DNA of 64,000 nucleotides. Origin: Diacronema lutheri. Its lineage: Eukaryota > Haptophyta > Pavlovophyceae > Pavlovales > Pavlovaceae. Made by a program: the position numbers and the translations under genes. The notes below the pieces were generated by a model. It did no database searches. It saw nothing but the letters and a program-made list of their open reading frames with translations, and had not been told where the DNA came from. Of the stretch, positions 46,387 to 54,909 are shown in pieces; position 1 is the first letter of the stretch, and each line of letters starts with the position of its first letter. The stretch lies in NCBI GenBank assembly GCA_019448385.1, contig JAGTXO010000021.1, positions 434,001 through 498,000 of the forward strand, given 5' to 3'.

Positions 46387-48185
46387 CTACCTCGCCACGG
46401 GCGAGGCGTGCGCGTTCGCTGGAGCGGCGGCGCGCGCGGCGGCCGCCTGCGCGGGCGGCAGTGCAGCGATGCGCAGTCGCTCTGTCACGTCGTCCGCGGA
46501 CAGGCCGACGACGCCGAGGAAGTCGGCGTGCTCCTGCGTGCTCACCTTGCCAAACTTTTTGTTCTGGTGGCCCGAGCCGCTACCCGCGATGAAGGTCGCC
46601 ATCGCGCCGCGCGCCTCCGGCGAGAGGGGCATTTGAAAATGCGCGTAGCACCGCTCGACGACCGCCATCGGGTTGGCCATGAGCGAAGCATATTCAACGT
46701 CAAACATCTGCGCGCCGTGGGTTTGCCGCACGCGCGCGATCGTCTCCTCGATCCGCTCGAAGAGCTCGAGCTGCTCGCGCGCCTTGGCCTCTGCCAGCCG
46801 GTGCTTTGTGCCATGCCGCCACAGCGTCGCGCACATGGGCGAGAGCACGAATTTGCACCTGCGTTGCTCGCAGCCGGCGCCGCGCACGGGAGCGGGCGGC
46901 GGCGCGCGCGGATGAGCGCACGTGCGCGCGCCGCGCGCGCGCGCCCCCCCATTCCTCCCCTCACCCGGCGTGACTCCCTTCCTCCCCTCACCCTGCCCCC
47001 CTCTCTCTCTCTTGCGCGCGCGCACCAGGAGGGCAAGACTTCAACGGGCTGGCGGTGGGTGACGACGAGGCACGCGTCCGGGTAGACTTTGAGGAGCTGC
47101 TCGAGGAAGCATGAGTGGATGGTGGGCGCCTTGAGCAGCCACTGCACCGGCTGCTCCCACTTGCACGAGAGGATCTGCAGCACCTTCTTGTGCACGAGAT
47201 ACGCCGCCTCCTTGGTGCGCGGGTCGCGCTGCCAACGCGCATAGGCCGAATCACCCGCAAACGCAATCCCGTGCATCGCGAGCACGCCGGCGTAGTGCAC
47301 AAGGACCGAGTCCTCCTCAATCTCGTCGACGCCAAAGTAGTGGTACTTGTGCACGTCCGTGTAAAAGTGCGGCGAGATCGCGTCGAAGGAGCGGAAGCCT
47401 GTCGCGACGAGCGAGCGGCGCGCGTCGGTTGCGTAGGTCGCCGGGTCGGGCGGCGGCGACGGGATAGCGAGCTCCCAGAAGAGGGGCTTGCGCAGCTTCG
47501 GGTCTTGTGCGAGCAGCTTGTGCATGAACGTCGACGCCGTGCGCGGGCAGCCGATGATGATCACCGGCCGCTTGATTGGCGTCGCGGTGACCTCGGGGTG
47601 CGCGCGGCAGTAGTTGTCGACCGCGACGCGTGTGTCGAGCCAGCCATTCATGAGCTGGTTGAGCATCATTCGACCGGTCGCGGAGATGTGGTCGGCCTCG
47701 CACGCGTCGAGCATCAGCCGGAAGCCCTCCGCTGAGTTGTCCGACGCACACTGCTTGTAGGCGGGCTTGTCGAGCACCGCGCACTTTGCAAGGAAGCCGG
47801 CGCGGTCCATGTAGACGATGCGCACGCCAAACACGCGGTAAAGCCACCAATCCACTTTGTTGAGCACGCGGAAGATCCAGCCGAGCGGCGCGTCTGGCGT
47901 CCACCACTGCGCATTGTCCTTCGCGCCGAGCAGCCACGCCCAGCGCGGCGAGTCCTCGAGCCGGTTTAGCCAGCCAACGAGCGGCAGGATGAACGAGATG
48001 GAGGAGGCGAGCTCATAATTGTTGGGTGCGTGCTCGAGCAGCTCAATCGGGTGGCAATCAGCCGGCTTTGCGGCCGCCGGCCCCCTCATCAGCCAACGGA
48101 CCGTCGCCGCAATGATGCCGATGGTGATGAGTAACATGACGCACGCCACGATCGCAGTGCCGGATGCGGTGCTCGGCGTGCACAT
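46387..48185 (-). CDS. P-loop sulfotransferase, type II membrane protein
   Basis: Exons 48185-47026 and 46858-46387; the 167-bp intron begins GTGCGCGCGCGCAAG. Total 543 residues. An N-terminal anchor (AIVACVMLLITIGIIAATV) places the catalytic part in the Golgi lumen or ER. The PAPS 5'-phosphosulfate loop is VIIIGCPRTASTFMHKLLAQD. The 3'-phosphate motif is around LVVTHRQPVEVLPSW, whose Trp codon is rebuilt across the intron. It belongs to the Sulfotransfer_3-type family common in algae. It may sulfate glycans, lipids or small molecules. The same frame is open for a further 260 codons upstream, but no anchor-compatible start is evident there. TTTTCAAA abuts the ATG. Confidence 0.85.
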
Positions 48186-48988
48186 TTGAAAAGGGGGCGT
48201 ACGGGTTTCAAAATTGGAATTTGAAAATTCATCACGACCTTCGCGCGAGTCGAGGCGCGACGAACGTAGCGAGCGAGCGAGGGGTGCGCGCGGCGTACGC
48301 CCGAAGTCAGGGCGAAGGTGTTGTGCACGCCGGCAGTGGTGAAAACAGCGACGGCACGGACGCGGCAAAGGGTTTCCAAGCGAGTTTGCCAGCCGCGAGG
48401 CGTCGGGCTGCACGTACTCGTCGGGAGGAGCGGGAAAGTCGTTTGGCGGTCGGGAGGCGAGGCGCGCGCTCAGCGTGCAACGGTCGGGTTGTGCGGCGCT
48501 GTCATGGAGGGTGCCGCTCGAGCGCGGCGCGGCCCGCGCGGCTGCCGGCCGCGTGCGGCCGCCGATCCTCCCGCCGGCGCCGGCGCCCGAGCCCGCGCCT
48601 GAGCCAGCGGCCGAGCCGGCGCAGGACACGTCTGCGCCGCGGGCGATCACCTCGCCGCGCCAATTACAGCGATCATCTCGCCGCGCCGTACCAGCGTCGT
48701 GTCGCGGGCTCGGGCAGGACACGGTGAACGATTCGGATTCGCTTGGCGTCGTGTCGTGCACTCGTCGCGTCTGAGCGCTCGTACGGCTGGGCGGGCCCCT
48801 CCACCGCGCGCGCCGGCGACGAGGCAGCGCCAGGCCGCTGCGGCTGCGCAGGATGGACACGCGCCCGCTCCTGCGCGCACGCGCCCGCGGACAGCCGACG
48901 GCGGAACGGGCTGGCCGTTCGCACGCAATCGTCACCGCGTCACAATTCTCCCCTTTCCCCTTGTCACCCGCCATCCGCCGCTCCGACG
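48186..48988. other. long divergent intergenic region
   Basis: No gene is certain. AT-rich islets at 48185-48192 and 48206-48230 (TTTCAAAATTGGAATTTGAA) are candidate promoters of the sulfotransferase. The minus frame continuous with the sulfotransferase is open back to ATG 48975 (MAGDKGKGENCDAVTIACE) and carries a Gly/Ala-Ser repeat, so a longer N-terminus or upstream exon is possible. The plus side must contain the TerC leader. Confidence 0.4.
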
Positions 48989-50353
48989 ATGTCGGCGGAG
49001 ATCGATTCGGCGATCTCTCGCGCCGAGCACGACGCGTGCGCCGCGGCTCGCTCGGCGGAGGCCATGCGGGCGCACCTCTCGAGCTTAACGCTCGTCGTCT
49101 CCGCGCCAGCTGCGCCGGCGCCCGCCGTCGCGAGCGCCGGCTTCTCCACCGCAAACTCGGAGCCGCTGCTCGCGTCGCCCGCGGCCGCGGCCGAGCGCGC
49201 ATTGAGCGGCGAGGGCGACGAGCTCTCGCAGGCGAGCTACCGCGCGGCGCTCGTGCGCACAGGCGTTGTGATGGGCTGTTCGCTCGCGCTCGGTGTCGCC
49301 ATCCTGCTCGTGCGCGGGCGCGAGCTCGGATTGCAATTCTTTGCGGGCTACCTGATCGAGCAGTCGCTCTCGGTCGACAACCTCTTTGTTTTCAAGCTCA
49401 TCTTCTCGAGCTTTGGCGTGAGCGGCGCGGCGGAGCGCAGGTGCCTCGCCTACGGCATCTGGGCCGCCGCTGTGCTCCGCCTCGGCATGATCGTGGCGGG
49501 CATCGGCATCATGGAGCTCTTTCGGCCAGTGCTCCTCCTCTTTGCCGCCATCCTCATCCTCACCGCCATCTCCGTGCTCAGGGACGCGTTCAGCGGCGCG
49601 GATGCGGGCGGCGCGAGCGAGGCGCCGGCGGACAACGCGATCATCCGCCTCTGCTCACGTCTCGTGCGCACGACCGCCGCGCTCGATGGCGACAGGTTCT
49701 TCACCACGGCGACGGCCGATGGCAAGTGGCGCGCGACGCCGCTGCTGCTCGCGCTCGTGTGCATCGAGGTGTCGGACGTGGTTTTTGCCGTCGATTCTGT
49801 GCCCGCCGTGCTCGCCGTCACGCACGACCGCGCCATCGCCTTCACGTCCAACATGTGCGCGATCGGCGCGCTGCGTGCGCTTTACGCCGTGCTTTCGCAG
49901 CTCGTCTCGCAGTTTGAGCTGCTCCAGCCGGCGGTGGCGCTCGTGCTCGGCTTCGTCGGCGGCAAGATGGCGGCTGAATTCTTTGGCGCCGTTGTGCCGA
50001 TCACCATCTCGCTCGCCGTCATCGTCGCCGTGCTCGCCGCCGGCGTGGGCGCGAGCGTGTGCGCCGCGCGGCTGCGGACGCGCGCGGCCGAGGCACGCCG
50101 CGAGGAGGCGGTGGCGGTGGCCGCGGAGGGCGGAGCTTTGCGCGCGCCACGGGCGCTCACGCGCGCGCTCACGCGCAGGCCAGCGAGCCGCGTCGCCGAG
50201 TCGGTCTTGCGCTTTCCCGCCGGGATCGTCCGGTTGCTCTGTCCGGGCCTCATCCGCGCGCGCTCGGCGAGTCGCGCGCTCGCACCACGCGACGGCGAGG
50301 GGCGCTGCGCGCCGGCTGGACCCGCGCGAGGCCCGGCGCCCGCGTTGCAGTGA
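48989..50353 (+). CDS. TerC-family integral membrane protein
   Basis: A 454-residue intronless protein with the TerC core of seven helices. Metal-site signatures are LIEQSLSVDNLFVFKLIFSS and CIEVSDVVFAVDSVPAVLAV, each with paired acidic residues in a helix. Other helices include GIWAAAVLRLGMIVAGIGIM and LLLFAAILILTAISVL. Plant TerC (PDE149) helps insert thylakoid membrane proteins; bacterial relatives handle metals such as manganese. The first 100 residues are Ala/Ser-rich without a strong signal, so location is uncertain. The basic C-terminal tail of 90 residues is low complexity. Start ATG 48989 (MSAEIDSAISRAEHD) is preferred over earlier in-frame starts. Confidence 0.85.
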   Translation: MSAEIDSAISRAEHDACAAARSAEAMRAHLSSLTLVVSAPAAPAPAVASAGFSTANSEPLLASPAAAAERALSGEGDELSQASYRAALVRTGVVMGCSLALGVAILLVRGRELGLQFFAGYLIEQSLSVDNLFVFKLIFSSFGVSGAAERRCLAYGIWAAAVLRLGMIVAGIGIMELFRPVLLLFAAILILTAISVLRDAFSGADAGGASEAPADNAIIRLCSRLVRTTAALDGDRFFTTATADGKWRATPLLLALVCIEVSDVVFAVDSVPAVLAVTHDRAIAFTSNMCAIGALRALYAVLSQLVSQFELLQPAVALVLGFVGGKMAAEFFGAVVPITISLAVIVAVLAAGVGASVCAARLRTRAAEARREEAVAVAAEGGALRAPRALTRALTRRPASRVAESVLRFPAGIVRLLCPGLIRARSASRALAPRDGEGRCAPAGPARGPAPALQ

Positions 50354-50390
50354 CGCAGGCTTTTTTTTTCCCAGTGTAGCTTCATGCGCT

Positions 50391-50460
50391 GTCACCTTTG
50401 ACTTCAGCGAAGCCCGACGGCGCGGTGGCCGCTTCCGAACCTCGCTTCACGAGGGTGATC
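50391..50460 (-). promoter_or_regulatory. SECIS element, type II (selenocysteine insertion)
   Basis: On the minus strand, 24 bases after the selenoprotein F stop, the RNA folds as: helix I TCACC (50458-50454) with GGTGA (50396-50392); the non-Watson-Crick quartet from GTGA (50450-50447) and TGA (50406-50404); helix II AGCGAGGTTCGG pairing with the strand ending CGGGCTTCGC; unpaired AA at 50434-50433, twelve bases after the quartet; and a mini-stem GCGG-CCA-CCGC, as in type II elements. The quartet 5' strand is GUGA rather than the common AUGA. Confidence 0.85.
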
Positions 50461-50483
50461 AGGCACGCGCCGCGCGTGGGCGC

Positions 50484-51044
50484 TCACTCGAGACTGATGA
50501 GCTTCTCGTGCAAGTAGTCCTCGACGCTCTCCATCTTCCAATGGCTGAGCGAGACCTCCTCCTCCACGTCGCCGTGCTCGTTCTCAAGGAACATGACCGG
50601 TGGCGCTCCCTGCTTGTACCGCACATCAAAGTTCCTGTTGGCACGCCGCGGCAAGCGGACGGAGGCGGACGGGAAGCGGTCGGCTCAGCCGCGCGTGGAC
50701 GGCGCGCGCGCGCCACGAAGCGGAGGGCATGTGCGCCCGGCGCACGTGAACTTTTCGGCGCTGGTCTCGAGGAACTCCCGAATGCTCGGGAAGCTGCCCA
50801 ATCGTCACTTGCAGACCTCGAGCACCGCGCGGTGGTACTTTTTGGCCGCCCTCTCCTCGGCGCAGCAGCCCGCGCACTCGGCGACGAGCGGGTCCGCGGC
50901 GCCGATGTGCTCGCTCAGCTTGGCGCACGAGGAGCACAGCAGCGACGAGCCGAAGCCCAGCTCGCGGCATCCGGACGACCACCCGTGAACCAGCGGGAGG
51001 GCGCCGAGCAAAATCCACGACATCCCCCCACATGCGGGCGCCAT
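50484..51044 (-). CDS. SELENOF: selenoprotein F (Sep15), with in-frame TGA as selenocysteine
   Basis: Exons 51044-50746 and 50634-50484 (intron 111 bp), 149 residues including Sec80 encoded by TGA at 50807-50805. A signal peptide (MSWILLGALPLVHGW) leads to the Cys-rich UGGT-binding domain: CRELGFGSSLLCSSCAKL, ECAGCCAEERAA, YHRAVLEVC. The redox motif is Cys-Lys-Sec, then RLGSFPSIREFLE, and the thioredoxin-like domain continues after the intron with NFDVRYKQGAPPVMFLENEH and SLSHWKMESVEDYLHEKL. Frame and similarity continue past the TGA without interruption, and a SECIS lies in the 3' UTR. SELENOF works in ER glycoprotein quality control. A conventional ORF call would end at the TGA and lose the second half. 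Confidence 0.96.
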
Positions 51045-51120
51045 GGCTAACGTCACGCCGTTTTTGAAAAAAACCTGTGGCACTTCATGCTGAGCGACAG
51101 GACGGCCAGAAGTGAGCGGG

Positions 51121-51796
51121 ATGCTGCACGCGGATAAGGCTGCGCTCGAGAACAACCTGCAGGTGCGCGCGCGCTAGAGGCACGGCGCGCGCTGCGCATG
51201 CCGCGCTCCACGCGCATCGACCGTCGCGCGGCGCGACCCGTTGGCGTGCCGCAGGTGAGCCTCCTAAAGATCCGCGAGAAGGAGCTGATCTTCTACACGA
51301 AGAACTGCTCGGCGATTGGCACGCAGGCCGCCCTCCTATCCGGCTTTGCCTACTCGAGCATCATCGGCATTTCGTTTACGGACGGCGATGTGGGCACGCC
51401 GATGCAGATGCTTTACACGGCCGTCACCGCGACCGCGATGACGGTCGAATTGATCGCGCTTGTGCGCGCGCGCGTGCGCACCTCCGCCCGCGGCATGCAC
51501 GCGGGCGCCGGGTGCCGCGCCGCGCGTTCTTCAAGCGCGGGGGCCCGCTCGCCTGCTCGCCTCGCGCGGCAGTTCAACGCGACGATGTGCGCGATGCTCG
51601 GTCCGGGCCTCGCGCTGCGTGGGCCGGACGGGTCGATGCACCGGGCGGTCGACGGCCTCACAATTGAGTACCGAATCTGCTTTCTATTCTTCGCGCTTGG
51701 TGCGCGGCTCGCGCAGCCGTCGTGCGACTCGCCCGTGCGAGGGGCGGGCAATGAACTGTCCTGCGCGCCTGCTTTACCCCCCCCCCCCCCCCACGC

Positions 51797-51828
<32 letters not shown>

Positions 51829-52133
51829 CCCGTATAGGGGTGCTCGCCTTCTTCCTCTCGGCGCTGCTGTACGCGTGCATCACCTTCTTCTGGCCCGTCG
51901 CGCTCTGCGTCGCGCTGGTTCTCTGCTCCTTCTGCACGCGAATCTTCTTCAACTTCCGCAGAATCTACAGCAAGTTTGAGCTGCGCGCCGAGCACACGCT
52001 CGATGGGCGGATGCTCGACGACGACGATGCCGCGCAGCAGACCGACGGGCCCCTGGACGCTTCCGGCGCGCCGCGCAAGCCGCGCGCCAACGAGGCCGCG
52101 CGAGTGATTGCGATGGCGCAGCGCGAGCGCTGA
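51121..52133 (+). CDS. ORAI-like four-helix membrane protein, paralogue C
   Basis: Four exons: 51121-51162, 51255-51461, 51573-51699 and 51838-52133; 223 residues. Each junction restores alignment with paralogue B: MLHADKAALENNLQ, VSLLKIREKELIFYTKNC, TM1 TQAALLSGFAYSSIIGISF, TM2 with NATMCAMLGPGLALRGPDGS, TM3 LAFFLSALLYACITFFW, TM4 VALCVALVLCSFCTRIFF. The ORAI1 pore-glutamate position is Gly here. The third intron ends in about 45 C residues that must serve as its polypyrimidine tract. The start is 76 bp from divergent selenoprotein F. Three introns here, one in B and none in A suggest different gene histories. Confidence 0.72.
51776..51830 (+). repeat. poly-C tract used as intron polypyrimidine tract
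   Basis: About 50 nearly uninterrupted C bases immediately before the acceptor TATAG at 51833-51837 of the third ORAI-C intron. Confidence 0.9.
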
Positions 52134-52224
52134 GAGCATGGCGCCCCTCTTTCTGGCCTGTGAGTGACAGACAGCCCTTTGGCGGGTGTCTCAAATTGGA
52201 GATGAAGCTGAAACGGCTCGAAGG

Positions 52225-54771
52225 TCACGGCGGCAGCGCCTCGTGTGTGTACGCGCACGCACCCGACGCAAAATCGCTGACCGTGTGGCCCTCGCCTGCG
52301 TCGGAGACGAGCCGCCAGCGCATCGTGAGCAGACCCTCGAGCCCGACCGGCCCGCGCGCGTGGATGCGGCTGGTGCTAATCCCAACCTCGCAGCCCAGCC
52401 CAAACCTGAAACCGTCGGCGAAGCGCGAGCTGGCGTTGTGGAAGACGCATGCTGAGTCCACCTGCGAGAGGAAGGATGACGCGGCGGCGCTGTCCTCCGT
52501 CACGATCACCTCCGTGTGCCCCGAGCCCCAGCGCGCGATGTGCGCCACCGCCTCGTCGACGGACTCGACCAACTCGATGCAGAGCGTGCTGTCGCCGTAC
52601 TCGGTGTGCAAGCTCTCGGCCAACGGTAGCGAGAACTCGGCCGCAGCGCGCGGCCCGCCGACGAGCCGAACGCCACCCGCGCGCAGCTCGTCAAGCAGCG
52701 ACTGCGCGGAGCGGCGCGGCGCACCGCGGGCACGGCCGAGCGCGCGTGTGAGCGCGCGCGCGGCGGCGGCGCGGCGGCGCAGCGGTGCGCAGTCGGCGCA
52801 CCTGCGCGCGGCCGTCAGCGACGAGCTGTGCGTGGAGCAGCGCGGTCTCCGCCGCGTTGCACGCCGCTGGGTAATCGAGCTTTGCGTCGAGCACGATGCG
52901 TGCTGCCATGGACGAGTTTGCCCCACTGTCCACGTAAATGTGGCAAATGCCGTCCGCGTGCCCAAGGACAGGGATTGAGCTCGAGCGCATCACGTGCTGT
53001 ACGAGTGCCGCGCCACCGCGCGGAATGACCAGGTCGATCTCCTGCCGCGCGAGCGAGCGGCCGGACGGTGCGCGGCCGGGCGGGCGGGCGCGCGGCCGGG
53101 GGGGCGGTCGGGCGGCGCGCGGCGGGCGACGCGCGAGCGCGCGTCGGGCGAGGCGCTTGCCTTGTGCAGCTTGAGCAGCCCGTCCACCGCCGACCGGTCT
53201 TCAAGCAGCGTCACGATGGCGCTGTCAACAGCGCCGCGCGTCGCGTCGCGCACGGCGCGTGTGATGACCGCGTGGAGCGCGCGATTTGTGTGCAAGGCCT
53301 CGCGTCCTCCCTTGAGGAGGAGCCCGTTGCCCGTGACGAGCGCGAGGGCCGAGACCTGCGGCAGGACGTCCGGGCGCGACTCGAAGATGACGAGCAGCAC
53401 GCCGATTGCTACCGACTCCTGCACGAGCTCAAGACCCGGCGCGACACGCGTGCGCGCACGCACGCGGCCGAGCGGGTTGGGCTTGTCGGCGAGCGCGCGG
53501 ATGCCGTCGACAACTGTCTGCAGCTTCTTGGGCGGGAGGTGCAGCCGCGCCGCGAGCGCGCCCGACATGCTCGCCGCCTCGGCCGCGGCGATGTCCTGCC
53601 GGTTGGCCGCGTAGATCGCGTCCGCCTCAGCGAGCAGCGCGTCGCCGATCGCGCGCAGCAACGCGGAGCGCTCGACGCCGCTCAGCCGCTGAAGCTGGCG
53701 CGAGGCGGCGCGCACGGCCGCCGCGCGCTCCGCCGCGACCGACCCGTCCGGCGCGGGCGCGGCGGGCGCGGCGGGCGCGGCGGGCGCGGCGGGCGCGGCG
53801 GGCGCGGCGGGCGCGGCGGGCGCGGCGGGCGCGGCGGGCGCGGCGGGCGCGGCGGGCGCGGCGGGCGCGGCCGTCGCGCCGTTCGCGTTGTCGTCGTCGA
53901 GCACGATCATCGTGCCGGCGCCCGCGTCGCCGCGCATCACGCGCGAGACCGACGTTGGGTCGTACCCCGACGCGATCACGACGCAGCCGACGCCCGCGCG
54001 GATCGCCGAGACGGCGGCTGCGATCTTCGAGCCCATCCCGCCGCGCCCGGCCGCCGATTTCTCACCGATCGAGACGGCGGCGGCGAGGCTGGGTGAGTAG
54101 ACGTCGATGATGACGGGCTTCTCGCCCGGCGCAGGCATCCGCGCGTAGATCCCGTCCACGTCGGACAGCAGCAGCAGCACGTCAGCGCCGAGGAGGCGCG
54201 CGAGGACGGCGGCGAGGCCGTCGTTGTCTGTGAACGCGGGTGGCGCGGTGTCGCCGTCGGACGCGGCGCACGTGCGGCGGTGGGAGGAGATGGCGTCATT
54301 CTCGTTGAGCACGGGAATCGTCTTGTTCGCGAGCAGCCAGCACAGCGACCGCTTCAGCTGCGCCACCTTGGCCTCCTGCGCAAAGTCAGCGGGCGAGACG
54401 AGCACCTGCGCGCACAGCACGTCGTACTGGCCAAAGAGCTGCTCGTACAGGCCCATCACGCCGGACTGGCCGGCGGCGGCGCACGCGTTGAGACTGGGCG
54501 TCTCGGGCGTCGTCCCGCCAATGCTCATCTGCACCGAGCGCGAGAAGAGCTGCTGCTTGCGCAGCTTGCCGCGGCCGACGCCGACCGCGCCGCTCGACAC
54601 GAGCATCACCTCCTTGCCGGCGAGGTGCAGCTCGGTGAGCTGCTCGACGAGGTGGCCGATGCGGCCAAGTGAGACGGAGCCGTCCGCACGGCTGACCGTG
54701 CTCGTGCCCACCTTCACCACCACGCGCTTCGCGCGCGCGAGGTCGGCGCGCCCGTGCAATCGGGCCGACAT
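52225..54771 (-). CDS. P5CS: delta-1-pyrroline-5-carboxylate synthase (glutamate 5-kinase + gamma-glutamyl phosphate reductase)
   Basis: Exons 54771-53161, 53041-52802 and 52701-52225; 775 residues. Intron 1 has a GC-AG border (AAG|GCAAGC), intron 2 a GTGCGCC donor. The kinase half (1-270) shows [37 protein letters not shown] and [10 protein letters not shown] linker of about 15 PAA repeats follows. The reductase half has [57 protein letters not shown] with the catalytic Cys, and [13 protein letters not shown]. It converts glutamate to glutamate semialdehyde for proline synthesis, and proline feedback acts on the kinase half. It is longer than plant P5CS because of the linker. Confidence 0.95.
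53757..53878 (-). repeat. coding 9-bp minisatellite (Pro-Ala-Ala) in P5CS linker
   Basis: About 13 units of GGGCGCGGC sit exactly between kinase and reductase domains, giving a flexible PAA linker. The units are identical in sequence, suggesting recent expansion. Confidence 0.9.
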
Positions 54772-54909
54772 CGTTCCGCACGTGGACTATGGGTGCGCCC
54801 CCCAAAAGGGGAAAATGGGCGGCGGTTTCACGGGGGCAAAAGGAGTTCAAACAGGACTCTCGCGGGGGTGGGGGCGCGAGAGCGCGCGCGTGGGCGTGCG
54901 CGCGGAGAG

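Noticed and set aside
50340-50400. A second SECIS-like candidate with ATGA and a run of nine A downstream of selenoprotein F
   Set aside because: The 3' strand lacks the GA needed for the quartet (it reads GTCACTGC). The element at 50460-50391 satisfies every requirement instead.
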